A DNA stretch of 64,000 bases, taken from positions 1 to 64,000 of the forward strand of contig CAAFUL010000085.1 in the NCBI GenBank assembly GCA_900766185.1, given 5' to 3'. Shown here in pieces: positions 28,054-37,477 of the stretch. The position numbers and the translations under genes are program-made. Below the pieces are notes generated by a model. The model had not been told where the DNA came from, searched no databases, and saw only the letters and a list, made by a program, of their open reading frames with translations. The first letter of the stretch is position 1; every line of letters begins with the position of its first letter. The DNA is from an uncultured Johnsonella sp. (GTDB lineage: Bacteria; Bacillota; Clostridia; Lachnospirales; Lachnospiraceae).

Positions 28054-28995
28054 ATGGGAGTCGGAATAGCGGTATTCGCTTTTATTCTAATAGTAATAAT
28101 TTTAGCAATTACTTTTAAGTCTATAAGAATAGTGCCTGAGTCTAAGGTGTATGTGGTTGAAAGACTGGGTAAATATTCTCAATGTTTGAATTCGGGACTT
28201 AACTTTACCAACCCGTTTTTTGACAGTATAGCTAAGGTAATATCACTTAAGGAGCAGGTTGTAGACTTTCCGCCACAGCCGGTTATAACTAAGGATAATG
28301 CTACTATGCAGATAGATACTATAATATACTATCAGGTTACAGATCCCAAGCTTTATACTTACGGTGTTGAAAGACCTATATCTGCTATAGAAAACCTTAC
28401 AGCTACAACACTTAGAAATATCATAGGTGATATGACGGTAGACCAGACACTTACATCAAGAGATACTATTAATACCACTATGAGAAAAGAGCTTGATGAT
28501 GCTACAGACCCTTGGGGTATAAAGGTAAATCGTGTGGAGCTTAAAAGTATTATTCCGCCACAGGATATAAGAATAGCCATGGAAAAAGAAATGAAGGCGG
28601 AGAGAGAAAAAAGAGCCAACATCTTGGAAGCTCAGGCTAAGAAGGAAAGTGCCATACTTGTTGCAGAGGGTAACAAACAGGCTGCGATACTTAATGCCGA
28701 GGCAGCCAAGGAAACTGCTATAAAGAAGGCGGAAGGTGAGGCACAGGCTATCATATCTATCCAAAGAGCAAAGGCGGAGAGTATAAGGCTCTTAAATGAA
28801 GCCAATCCTTCAAATGCAGTCTTGGCTATTAAGGGTATGGAAGCTTTTACAAGTGCGGCTGACGGTAAAGCTACCAAGATAATCATACCGAGTAATATAC
28901 AAAACCTTGCAGGTTTAGTATCAAGTTTTGCAGAACTGAATGAAAAGTATGATGAAGGTAAAGAGCAGATCAATTTAGATGTTAATAAGAATTAG
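28054..28995 (+). CDS. SPFH/Band 7 (stomatin-like) protein
   Basis: The 313-residue protein has an N-terminal membrane anchor (about 3-24), an SPFH domain (about 25-190) and a C-terminal Ala/Glu-rich coiled coil (EAQAKKESAILVAEGNKQAA). It matches the QmcA/stomatin group. Such proteins form large membrane-bound cages and organise proteases or lipids, typically with the NfeD partner encoded just upstream. AAGGAGG is well placed. Confidence 0.92.
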   Translation: MGVGIAVFAFILIVIILAITFKSIRIVPESKVYVVERLGKYSQCLNSGLNFTNPFFDSIAKVISLKEQVVDFPPQPVITKDNATMQIDTIIYYQVTDPKLYTYGVERPISAIENLTATTLRNIIGDMTVDQTLTSRDTINTTMRKELDDATDPWGIKVNRVELKSIIPPQDIRIAMEKEMKAEREKRANILEAQAKKESAILVAEGNKQAAILNAEAAKETAIKKAEGEAQAIISIQRAKAESIRLLNEANPSNAVLAIKGMEAFTSAADGKATKIIIPSNIQNLAGLVSSFAELNEKYDEGKEQINLDVNKN

Positions 28996-29017
28996 TGTTA
29001 AAATATAAGTAACTAAG

Positions 29018-29056
29018 AGCTGTTGCATTTGTATAAGTTAATGCAGCAGCTTTTTT
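29018..29056 (+). terminator. Rho-independent terminator of the ftsK-SPFH cluster
   Basis: The stem AGCTGTTGCA pairs with TGCAGCAGCT (one mismatch), followed by TTTTT. It lies 23 bases after the SPFH gene and probably ends the long cluster. The stem sequence is shared with the yebC terminator. Confidence 0.85.
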
Positions 29057-29069
29057 AACGGAGAGAATA

Positions 29070-30122
29070 ATGGAAAAAAATCAGGATATATGCATATTCA
29101 GCTTTACCAAAGGGGGTAGCGAATTAAATAAAAAACTTGTATCGGCTTTGTCAGAAAGTGAGCAGGTAAAAGGATATACTTATAAGAAATTTGTATCTGA
29201 AGATGAGGTTTTGCTAAACAGTATTGAATGCAGTACAGATGAGTGGCTTTTGGAAAGGTTTTATAAAGTAAAGGCAATAATATTTATTGGAGCTATAGGC
29301 ATAACGGTAAGGCTGATATCCAAACTTTTAAAGGATAAATTCAGCGATCCGGCAATAATTAGTCTTGATGAGGCGGGTGAGTTTGTAATTCCTATACTCT
29401 CAGGTCATGTAGGTGGTGCCAATGAGCTTTCAAGAAAAATAAGTTCTCTTATAGGGGCAACGCCGGTTATTACCACAGCTACAGATGTAAGGAAGCTTTG
29501 GGCAGTGGATGAGTGGGCGGTAGGAAATAAACTGGCAATCACGGACAGAAAGCTTGCCAAAGACATCAGTGCGGCTGTACTTGATAATAAAAATATAGGC
29601 TTATTTACGGACTATAAATTTGATAAAGCACTTCCAAAGTATATAAAACTCAATGAAGAGCAGGATATAAATGTATGTATAAGTACAAAAGCAAATCAGG
29701 ATTTTACAAAAAAACCCTGCCTTAGACTAGTGCCTAAAAATATAGTTCTTGGTGTAGGCTGCAAAAAGGATACGGATGTGGAGCATATGAAAAAAAGCCT
29801 TGATATCTTCCTTGCAAAGCACAATTTGGATAAAAAAGCCATAGAAAAGCTTGTAAGCATAGATATTAAAAAAGAAGAAAAGGCTATTACAGAACTTGCA
29901 AAAAGCCTTGGAGTTGAGTTTGTAACATTTACAAGTGAGGAGTTGCTGCAAGTTGAAGGTGAATTTACAAGCTCAAGCTTTGTAAAATCCAAGGTAGGAG
30001 TTGATAATGTATGCGAAAGGTCGGCAGCCTCGGTGTATAAAGATATTATTATAAGAAAAGAAAGTTATGGCGGCATAACTTTTGCGGCAAGTTGTGATTT
30101 GAGTATGGAATATAAAATATAA
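29070..30122 (+). CDS. cbiG: Cobalamin biosynthesis protein CbiG (cobalt-precorrin-5A hydrolase)
   Basis: The 350-residue protein has the N-terminal and central CbiG domains (IFIGAIGITVRLIS, SGHVGGANELSRKIS, VITTATD, DEWAVG) and the C-terminal CbiG_C/CobE domain (NIVLGVGCKKDTDVEHM). CbiG opens the ring of cobalt-precorrin-5A in the anaerobic B12 pathway. No other cobalamin gene is in this window. Either the pathway is dispersed or this gene is a relict. It starts 14 bases after the upstream terminator. Confidence 0.88.
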   Translation: MEKNQDICIFSFTKGGSELNKKLVSALSESEQVKGYTYKKFVSEDEVLLNSIECSTDEWLLERFYKVKAIIFIGAIGITVRLISKLLKDKFSDPAIISLDEAGEFVIPILSGHVGGANELSRKISSLIGATPVITTATDVRKLWAVDEWAVGNKLAITDRKLAKDISAAVLDNKNIGLFTDYKFDKALPKYIKLNEEQDINVCISTKANQDFTKKPCLRLVPKNIVLGVGCKKDTDVEHMKKSLDIFLAKHNLDKKAIEKLVSIDIKKEEKAITELAKSLGVEFVTFTSEELLQVEGEFTSSSFVKSKVGVDNVCERSAASVYKDIIIRKESYGGITFAASCDLSMEYKI

Positions 30123-30136
30123 CTTAAAGTATTGAT

Positions 30137-30221
30137 GATATAGTTCAGAGGTCTCTTAATCCATGTAATATGGGATATAAAGTTTTTTTGACGAAGATGA
30201 ATGACCTAACTGAACTGTAAC
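30137..30221 (+). repeat. Truncated MITE-like element, copy E
   Basis: A degenerate left end, GATATAGTTCAG, and a right end, TGAACTGTAAC, bracket the right half of arm 2 (GACGAAGATGAAT at about 30189-30202). Arm 1 is missing, leaving about 85 bp. No target-site duplication is recognisable, so the copy is old. Confidence 0.7.
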
Positions 30222-30325
30222 TTTGTGAATAATTGGGTATGTAAAAATCAATATTATTGTTAGCATAAGCATACCTTTTATTAATGTTTGCACTGCAATT
30301 TAAGAGCGGAGGAATAAAGCTTTAT

Positions 30326-30565
30326 ATGATTTTAATAATAGCCGAGGATAAAGAAAAAATTGAAATCGCTAAAAAAGAAGTAAAAAAACTTTATAAGACA
30401 GATGATGAGGAGATAAAAACCCTGCTTGAAATCTCAAGAATACTTGTACCTATGTCAAAAGAGGAGAGAGCTTATTTATATGATTATGGAAAAAAAGCAA
30501 AGGAGCTTGCACAAGAAGCTAATATGGTATATCTTTACAGGGAGAAGTTAATTAGGCTAAAGTAA
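30326..30565 (+). CDS. Small hypothetical protein
   Basis: This encodes 79 residues from the ATG at 30326, which follows GCGGAGG (30306-30312) at a longish 13-base spacing; an in-frame ATG at 30284 lacks a ribosome site. The protein is charged (Lys, Glu) and mostly helical, with no signal or membrane segment. I do not recognise the family. It lies 36 bp upstream of an ABC exporter pair and may be co-transcribed with it. Confidence 0.55.
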   Translation: MILIIAEDKEKIEIAKKEVKKLYKTDDEEIKTLLEISRILVPMSKEERAYLYDYGKKAKELAQEANMVYLYREKLIRLK

Positions 30566-30601
30566 GCAGAGTAATAACTTTTAAAGCAGTTAGGGGTAAA
30601 T

Positions 30602-32323
30602 ATGTTGAAATTAATTAAGTATTTGAAAAAATATAAGTTGGAAACATGGCTCTCGCCTTTATTTAAACTTATTGAAGCAAGTTTTGAATTGTTAGTTCCA
30701 ATAGTTGTTGCAAGTATAATAGATGTGGGTATAGTAAGGGCTGATACCGCCTTTATATTAAGCAGAGGACTGATACTGTGCGGACTTTCCATATCTGGTC
30801 TTATATTTTCTATTATAGGGCAGTACTTTGCAGCTAAGGCATCGGTGGGCTTCGGTACGGAATTAAGAAATGCCATATTTAAGCACCTTAATACACTTTC
30901 AATTAAGGATTTGCAACAGGTGGGAAACGACACCTTGATCAACAGGGTAATAGCGGACACCACTCAGGTGCAGACCGGAGTCAACCTGTTCTTCAGACTT
31001 GTATTAAGGTCGCCTTTTATAGTGCTTGGAGCTTTGATAATGGCTTTTTTTATAAATGCAAAGCAGGCTCTTATCTTTGTGGGAGTTATCATAGTACTTT
31101 CTATAATCATATACTTTGTAATGAAGGGAATACTTAAGCGAAATGCTGTTGTAAAGCAAAATCTTGACCTTGTTTTATCAAGAACAGATGAAAACTTAAG
31201 CGGAGCAAGGGTGCTTAGAGCATTTTTAAGAACGGAAGAAGAAAAAAAAGAGTTCAGGGTATTTACCGACAGATTGTTTGACTCGCAATTAAGTGTAGGA
31301 GCCTTGGATGCCATACTTAATCCTATTACCCTGCTTATAGTTAACCTGGCTATAATACTTATACTTTATAAAGGCGCTTTTAATGTATATACGGGAATAC
31401 TTAGTGCCGGACAGGTCGTTGCCTTGGTTAATTATATGTCTCAAATATTAATAGAGCTTATAAAACTGGTACAACTTGTAATCTTACTATCAAAAGCAAG
31501 TACCTGTGCAGACCGAATAGATGAAATATTTGCAACAAAGACTTCCATAGAATATGGTGATTTAGAGCTTAGAGATATTAAAAAAGGGGATACTTTGCTT
31601 GAATTTGACAATGTAAGCTTTGCTTATCCCGATAAAAAATCAACTCTGGAAAATATAAGCTTTTCTATGAAAAAGGGCGAGAATATAGGAATCATAGGAG
31701 TTACAGGTTCGGGAAAAAGCACCCTTGCAAGACTTATAGTAAGATTTTACGATGCCGATTCGGGAAGTATAAGACTATGCTCTGAGGATATAAAAAGTTA
31801 CAGTAAGGAAGCATTACTGAATTTTGTAGGTATGGCTGAGCAGCAGATACATTTATTTAAGGGTAGCATAAAAGAAAATATAACTTGGGGCAAGGAGGCA
31901 AATGAGGCTGATTTGGAAAGTTGCATAGAAGCGGCACAGGCTAAGGATATTATAAAGGCAAAACAAAAAGGCTATGATACCCTGCTTGAAGAGGGCGGAA
32001 AGAATCTTTCAGGAGGTCAAAGACAGAGACTTTCTATTGCAAGAGCTCTTTATCATAAGCCCAAGTTACTTATACTTGATGATGTAAGCTCAGCCCTTGA
32101 TTATATTACCGAGCTTAGGTTAAGAAAGTCGCTTGAAAAAATAGAAGATATGAATTTTATAATAATCTCTCAAAGAGTGAGCAGTATTATGCATATGGAT
32201 AAAATTATAGTAATTGATGAGGGCAGTATAGAAGCCATCGGTACTCATAAGGAGCTTATTAAAAAGTCTCAACTATATAAGGAGATATGTTCAACCCAGC
32301 TTGCAGCGGAGGAATTGGTATGA
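30602..32323 (+). CDS. ABC exporter half-transporter with degenerate ATP site (subunit 1)
   Basis: This is a 573-residue fused permease-ATPase with about six transmembrane helices (to residue 310). Walker A is GVTGSGKST (366-374) and the signature is LSGGQRQR (469-476). The Walker B catalytic position is Asp494 instead of Glu, and the switch residue is Gln524 (SQRVSSI) instead of His. These substitutions are the hallmark of the non-hydrolysing site of heterodimeric exporters such as TM287/288. The stop overlaps the partner gene. The exported substrate is unknown; drug or peptide export are both possible. Confidence 0.9.
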   Translation: MLKLIKYLKKYKLETWLSPLFKLIEASFELLVPIVVASIIDVGIVRADTAFILSRGLILCGLSISGLIFSIIGQYFAAKASVGFGTELRNAIFKHLNTLSIKDLQQVGNDTLINRVIADTTQVQTGVNLFFRLVLRSPFIVLGALIMAFFINAKQALIFVGVIIVLSIIIYFVMKGILKRNAVVKQNLDLVLSRTDENLSGARVLRAFLRTEEEKKEFRVFTDRLFDSQLSVGALDAILNPITLLIVNLAIILILYKGAFNVYTGILSAGQVVALVNYMSQILIELIKLVQLVILLSKASTCADRIDEIFATKTSIEYGDLELRDIKKGDTLLEFDNVSFAYPDKKSTLENISFSMKKGENIGIIGVTGSGKSTLARLIVRFYDADSGSIRLCSEDIKSYSKEALLNFVGMAEQQIHLFKGSIKENITWGKEANEADLESCIEAAQAKDIIKAKQKGYDTLLEEGGKNLSGGQRQRLSIARALYHKPKLLILDDVSSALDYITELRLRKSLEKIEDMNFIIISQRVSSIMHMDKIIVIDEGSIEAIGTHKELIKKSQLYKEICSTQLAAEELV

Positions 32324-34050
32324 AACAAACCGTCAAAAGACTTATAAAAGACTTATTTGAATTTAAGTGGCATATAATATTTATATTGGTATGTGCCATA
32401 CTTATAGTGCTCAGCAATCTTTTTATTCCTTTATACATAGGAAGGGCTATAGACTGCATTAAATTAAAGGAATCTGTTGACTTTACAAATCTTTATAAAA
32501 ATCTTATTTATATATTTATTGCCATAGTCATATACGGCATATCACAATTTGCCCTAAACAGACTGAACCAAGTTATAAACTGTGAAGTGGCAAGAAATCT
32601 TAGAAACAAAATGTTTGATAAACTTCAAAGACTGGACTTTACTTATATAGACGCTAACCCCAAGGGAACGATTCTCTCACATATAATAAATGATGTGGAC
32701 ATACTGACAGAGGGTCTATATATGATGTTTTTACAATTTATTACCGGAAGTCTGACCATAATACTTACAATAGCTTTTATGTTTTATATAAACCCTGTCA
32801 TAACCTTAATTGTAATCTTCCTCACCCCCTTATCAATGCTTGTTGCAAGATTTGTATCAAAAAAAAGTTTTTCGGCTTTTGTAACTCAGGCAAATAAGAG
32901 GGATAAGATATTAAGTATGACAAGAGAAAACATTTACGGTATGTCAAGCATCTATCTTTTTAATAAAGAAAATTACAAGTATGAGCAATTTATAAGCGCT
33001 GATGAAGAGCTTAGAAAAAGCAGTTTGGATGCAATATTTTTCTCCTCAGTACCCAATCCTTCTACCAGAGCGATCAATGCCTTTATATACGCACTTATCA
33101 GTATAGTAGGGGCTTTTTTGGTAATATCCGGTAATATAAGCATAGGTAATCTGACAAGTTTTCTAACCTATGCACAGCAGTACAGTAAGCCCTTTAATGA
33201 AATAAGCGGAGTAATTACGGAGCTGCAAAACGCCCTTGTGTGTGCTAAGAGGGTGTATGAATTTTTAGATGAAAAAGAGTTTGAAAAAGACAACGAAGAC
33301 AGCAAAGAAGTAGATGACATAAGCGGTGACATAAAACTTGAAGCTGTGGCTTTTTCTTATGATAAAAGCAAAGATTTTATAAAAGATATGAATCTTTCTA
33401 TAAAGTCCGGTATGAAGGTGGCATTGGTGGGACCTACAGGCTGCGGAAAATCAACCTTGATCAATCTGCTTATGAGGTTTTATGAGACGGACACAGGAGC
33501 TATACTGGTAGATAATTACAATATAAAGTCAATAAAAAGAAACAGCCTTTTGTCTTCATACGGTATGGTATTACAAGATACCTGGCTTAAGTCGGGTAGT
33601 ATAAGAGAAAATATTGCTTTTGGCAAAAAAGATGCCTCACTTGAAGAAATAGAAAAGGTGTGCAGGCAGTGTATGGCGGACAGTTTTATAAGGAGGCTCC
33701 CAAAGGCTTATGACAGTGAGGTGGATAAGGGTGCTGAAAATCTTTCAATAGGTCAAAAGCAATTACTTTGTATAGCCAGAGTTATGCTTAGTAACCCTCC
33801 GGTACTTATACTTGATGAAGCAACCTCTTCCATAGATGCAAGAACCGAATTAAAAGTAAAAAGGGCTTTGGATAAAATGATGGAGGGTAAGACTTCATTT
33901 ATAGTTGCACATAGACTTTCTACGATAAAAGAAGCCGATATCATACTGGTTATGAAAGACGGTCATATAATAGAAAGAGGAAATCATGAAGAATTAATAA
34001 AACAAAACGGTTTTTATAAAGAATTATATAACAGTCAATATGTTGGATAA
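32320..34050 (+). CDS. ABC exporter half-transporter with catalytic ATP site (subunit 2)
   Basis: This is a 576-residue fused permease-ATPase. The start is ATG 32320, overlapping the upstream TGA (ATGA) after GAGGAA; an open frame from 32287 lacks a ribosome site. Walker A is GPTGCGKST, Walker B has Glu500 and the switch His531 is in VAHRLSTI, but the signature reads LSIGQ (475-479) instead of LSGGQ. With subunit 1 this gives one consensus and one degenerate ATP site, so the pair is almost certainly a heterodimer. Confidence 0.9.
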   Translation: MKQTVKRLIKDLFEFKWHIIFILVCAILIVLSNLFIPLYIGRAIDCIKLKESVDFTNLYKNLIYIFIAIVIYGISQFALNRLNQVINCEVARNLRNKMFDKLQRLDFTYIDANPKGTILSHIINDVDILTEGLYMMFLQFITGSLTIILTIAFMFYINPVITLIVIFLTPLSMLVARFVSKKSFSAFVTQANKRDKILSMTRENIYGMSSIYLFNKENYKYEQFISADEELRKSSLDAIFFSSVPNPSTRAINAFIYALISIVGAFLVISGNISIGNLTSFLTYAQQYSKPFNEISGVITELQNALVCAKRVYEFLDEKEFEKDNEDSKEVDDISGDIKLEAVAFSYDKSKDFIKDMNLSIKSGMKVALVGPTGCGKSTLINLLMRFYETDTGAILVDNYNIKSIKRNSLLSSYGMVLQDTWLKSGSIRENIAFGKKDASLEEIEKVCRQCMADSFIRRLPKAYDSEVDKGAENLSIGQKQLLCIARVMLSNPPVLILDEATSSIDARTELKVKRALDKMMEGKTSFIVAHRLSTIKEADIILVMKDGHIIERGNHEELIKQNGFYKELYNSQYVG

Positions 34051-34127
34051 AAATAAAAAGTATGGTATAGTTACTTTAGTAATAATATAGTGATTTTTAC
34101 ACAAAAATAATCCGTATAGAGGTGCTT

Positions 34128-34273
34128 ATGTCTAAAAAAGAATAATAATAGTTACAGTATGTATATTGGTTTATTAAATTATTGTAGGTGTATACAGTTT
34201 TGTTATTATGAAATATAAGAAATTATTGCTTAAAGGATTTGAGGAAACTAAAAGTAAATATAGAGGTAATTAG
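34128..34273 (+). pseudogene. Remnant of a small single-span membrane protein gene
   Basis: An AGAGGTG site precedes ATG 34128, which reads MSKKE then stops. Shifting frame restores a hydrophobic stretch (IIIVTVCILVY), an in-frame TAA, then IIVGVYSFVIMKYKKLLLKG and a natural stop at 34273. A hydrophobic core followed by a lysine-rich tail suggests a small membrane protein broken by one frameshift and one nonsense change. It could instead be noncoding; evidence is limited to frame reconstruction. Confidence 0.4.
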
Positions 34274-34335
34274 AAGAAGTAATTATTATATTTGATATAT
34301 TGTTAAATGTAGATATCATATAAAAAGGGGATTAT

Positions 34336-35394
34336 ATGTTCAAGATAAGGAAAGGGCTGTTTTTAGTAATAATCTGTATGTTTACTTGTTGTACTGTTCT
34401 AAACTCATGTAGTTTTATAAATAAAGAAGAAACAGAGCAAAGCAGTGTAAGAAAAAGCAAAAGAAAGTCAAAAAAGAAAAAGAAGAACAAAAAAAATAAG
34501 GATAAGAAAGATAAGGACAAAAAAGAAACCGATAAAAAAGAAGCCAAGGAAAGCGAGAAAGAGGCTAAAAAAAGTGACTTGAAAGTCAGAATTTTAGATA
34601 ATGCGAGTGAAAGAAAGATGCTTAAAAATAATCTTGCAGAGACATTGGACGCTTTTTTATCTTCAAGTTATACAGTCCTAGTGGTAGATGTTGATGGAAT
34701 AGATGAGGAGTATTCTTTAATTGAAACTAAAATCAATTACGATAAAAATACTCTGTACTTTGTATCATTGGATCACTCTGATGAAGATTATCCAATCACT
34801 ATTATAACAGACGGAGAAGTTGCCTACGAGACCAATGAAGACAATACAGCATGGGAAAGGTATGACTATCATGTCGATTATGTTGATGCCCCTATGATAG
34901 GTGCTTCCTATATAAGCTCTATAAGCTTTATTTATGCGGCACTTGATGCTAATCTTTATTGCGAGTATTATCCTGAAAAAAATTCTTATTATATTGAAGC
35001 TTATAAAGAGGAAGTTGAGGGACTTGATTTTAAAGCAATAAATTCTAAAATCAAAAATGCGGATAAACTGAATCTATATGATGAACTTCTACTTGAAAAT
35101 GAAAAAGACATAAAGATGGATTATTCTGAGTATGGCATATTTAAAAGGGATTATATATTTAGTGTTGAAGATAATTCATTTTTTATTTTTGAAACACTAT
35201 ATGATGAAAGCGGTGAAGTAGTTGAACATTCCTCTATAGTAAAATTAAAAGAGGGAGCAAGTGATATAGAAGATAAGAACAAGTTGATCAATATATTCAA
35301 GAATTTAAAAGAAAAAGATGATGATTATGAGGAGGATAAAGATGATGATTATGATGAAGATAAAGATTCTGATTTTCAATTCTTAAAGTATTAA
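34336..35394 (+). CDS. Lysine-rich-linker lipoprotein, paralog 1 of 5
   Basis: The 352-residue protein has a lipoprotein signal peptide with lipobox LNSC (Cys25), a very Lys-rich linker (about 40-85) and a globular domain. It shares the domain pattern of the next four genes: ITDGEVAYE, a W, YISSISFIYAALDANL, YYIEAYKEE and KAINSKIKNADK. It differs by an acidic C-terminal tail of Asp and Glu. It is the most diverged copy. The function is unknown; the fold may resemble LolA/LppX-type surface lipoproteins, but that is speculative. Confidence 0.8.
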   Translation: MFKIRKGLFLVIICMFTCCTVLNSCSFINKEETEQSSVRKSKRKSKKKKKNKKNKDKKDKDKKETDKKEAKESEKEAKKSDLKVRILDNASERKMLKNNLAETLDAFLSSSYTVLVVDVDGIDEEYSLIETKINYDKNTLYFVSLDHSDEDYPITIITDGEVAYETNEDNTAWERYDYHVDYVDAPMIGASYISSISFIYAALDANLYCEYYPEKNSYYIEAYKEEVEGLDFKAINSKIKNADKLNLYDELLLENEKDIKMDYSEYGIFKRDYIFSVEDNSFFIFETLYDESGEVVEHSSIVKLKEGASDIEDKNKLINIFKNLKEKDDDYEEDKDDDYDEDKDSDFQFLKY

Positions 35395-35442
35395 AATGTT
35401 ACTTCCGTTATAATTTCTTATAAGTAAAGGAGATAGTCTTCT

Positions 35443-36396
35443 ATGCTAAAGAAGAAGATATTTGCAGTTATAATGTATGTATTGGCTTGTTTTACAGTGT
35501 TAAGTGCCTGTGCTTCTACAGCTAAGGAAGAAACCGAGCAAAGCAGCGAAAAAAAGGCTAAGAAGAAGGATAAAAAGAAGAGGGACAAGAAAAAAGAAGA
35601 GGGTTCGGAAGATACTAAAGAAAGTGAAAAAGAAACAGAGGAAACACTTGAGGATTTGGGAGTAATCAGAGACCGAGAAGAACTCAAAGCCCAACTTGTA
35701 GCTGAGCTTGACGATTTTTTAGCTTCAGATTTTACATCAGCTGCCGTTTCCGATATGTATGGTGATGAAGATGAAAAAGATACCGTATTTTCAAATAGAA
35801 TAGAATATGAAGATGGGTTCCTATACTATACGGTTATTGATGACAGTAAAGAGGATGAGGTAGTTTATATATTAACGGATGGAAAGGTAGGATATGTAAA
35901 CTTTGGTGAAAGTACGGTTTGGAACAAGCTTGGAAAAGATGAGGCATTAAAAGATGGACCTTTAACGGATGCTGCCTATATAAATTATATCAGTTTTATG
36001 TACGCAGCACTGGATGCGGGTTTGGATTGCCCTTATGCATCAAACTATCATGCGTATTATTTGGAAGCAAATGAAGAAACAGTAAATAGCCTTGATCTAA
36101 AAGCTATAAAATCCAAACTTAAGAATGTAGATAAATTCTTGGAATATGAAGAATATTTAGCGGTAAACGAGGAACGGTTAAAAACTTATAATAACGAACA
36201 GGGAGCATTAAGAAAAAGCTATCTGTTTGAATTTAAAAATGATGAATTATTTTTTATGGAATTAGTATATAACGAAGCAGGTAAAAAACTGGGACATTCA
36301 ATTACAAAACGAATAAAACCAATCGTTCAGGAAGATACTAAGATAAGTTATATTGAAAAATTTAATAAAATAAAAAGTATGGATACACATAACTAA
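35443..36396 (+). CDS. Lysine-rich-linker lipoprotein, paralog 2 of 5
   Basis: The 317-residue protein has lipobox LSAC (Cys23), then KEETEQSSEKKAKKKDKK and an Asp/Glu/Lys-rich linker to about residue 70. The globular domain has ELDDFLASDFTS, ILTDGKVGYVNFG, YINYISFMYAALDAGLDCPYAS and DLKAIKSKLKNVDKF. It shares about 110 consecutive identical bases with paralog 3 over the signal and linker. AAAGGAG precedes the start. It is probably anchored on the outer face of the membrane. Confidence 0.85.
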   Translation: MLKKKIFAVIMYVLACFTVLSACASTAKEETEQSSEKKAKKKDKKKRDKKKEEGSEDTKESEKETEETLEDLGVIRDREELKAQLVAELDDFLASDFTSAAVSDMYGDEDEKDTVFSNRIEYEDGFLYYTVIDDSKEDEVVYILTDGKVGYVNFGESTVWNKLGKDEALKDGPLTDAAYINYISFMYAALDAGLDCPYASNYHAYYLEANEETVNSLDLKAIKSKLKNVDKFLEYEEYLAVNEERLKTYNNEQGALRKSYLFEFKNDELFFMELVYNEAGKKLGHSITKRIKPIVQEDTKISYIEKFNKIKSMDTHN

Positions 36397-36457
36397 GGGT
36401 AAACAAAGAGTTAATATATTATCTTGTAAAGATACTTTCTAAGTAAAGGAGAAAATT

Positions 36458-37411
36458 ATGTTAAAGAAAAAGTTATTTGCAGTTGCAATGTATGTATTGG
36501 CTTGTTTTACAGTGTTAAGTGCCTGTGCTTCTACAGCTAAGGAAGAAACCGAGCAAAGCAGCGAAAAAAAGGCTAAGAAGAAGGATAAAAAGAAGAAGGA
36601 CAAGGAAAAAGAAGATGGTTCGGAAGATACTATAGAAAGTGAAAAAGAAACAGCGGAAACACTTGCAGATTTAGAGAGTATGGACGAGAAAGAAAGGCTT
36701 AAAGCTCAACTTGTAATGGAGTTGGATGATTTTCTTGCCTCAGATTTTACATCAATTGGCACATACAGTGAAAATAGTGATAAAAGTTATAAGTATTCAG
36801 TATTTTCAAGCAGAATTAAAGATGAAGAAGAGACTTTATATACTTCGGTAATTGAAGATAGTAAAAACAATTATTCTGTCAACCTCATGACCGACGGAAA
36901 AGTAGGATATGTAAGTTATGGTGATACTCCGGGTTGGAATAGGGTTGAAGATAAAGAGGCATTGATAATCGGTAGAATGACGGATGCTTCCTATATAAGT
37001 TATATAAGTTTTGTGTATGCAGCAATAGATGCAGGTTTGGATTGCCCTTATGCCTCAGAATATTCGGCGTATTATATTACAACAAATGAAGAAACGGCAG
37101 GGAAACTTGATTTAAAAGCAATAAAGTCAAAACTTAATAATGCAGATAAATTCTCGGAATATGAACAGTATTTAGCCTTAAACGAGCAATATCTAAAAGC
37201 CTATGATAATGAACTGGGAGTAGTAAGAAAAAGTTTTTTATTTGAACTTAAAGATAATGAAATATCTTTTACGGAAATTTTTAATGGTGCAGAAGATAAA
37301 GATTTGTATCATTCAGTTACAAAGAGAATAAAATCAAGTGATGATGAAGAAAACAGAGTTAATACTATTGAAAAATTCAATAAAATAAAAAGTACAGATC
37401 CAAATAACTAA
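36458..37411 (+). CDS. Lysine-rich-linker lipoprotein, paralog 3 of 5
   Basis: The 317-residue protein has Cys23 in LSAC, the same KEETEQSSEKKAKKK linker start, and a C-terminal domain with LMTDGKVGYVSYG, SYISYISFVYAAIDAGLD and DLKAIKSKLNNADKF. The N-terminal ~75 residues are nearly identical to paralog 2, whereas the mature domain has diverged. This suggests recent recombination or selection on the export region. It lies 61 bp after paralog 2 and has its own AAAGGAG site. Confidence 0.85.
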   Translation: MLKKKLFAVAMYVLACFTVLSACASTAKEETEQSSEKKAKKKDKKKKDKEKEDGSEDTIESEKETAETLADLESMDEKERLKAQLVMELDDFLASDFTSIGTYSENSDKSYKYSVFSSRIKDEEETLYTSVIEDSKNNYSVNLMTDGKVGYVSYGDTPGWNRVEDKEALIIGRMTDASYISYISFVYAAIDAGLDCPYASEYSAYYITTNEETAGKLDLKAIKSKLNNADKFSEYEQYLALNEQYLKAYDNELGVVRKSFLFELKDNEISFTEIFNGAEDKDLYHSVTKRIKSSDDEENRVNTIEKFNKIKSTDPNN

Positions 37412-37477
37412 GGAAATACAAAGGGTTTATAAATATTATCTTATGCCGATTCTTTCTAAGTTATGAAGGGAGAAAAT

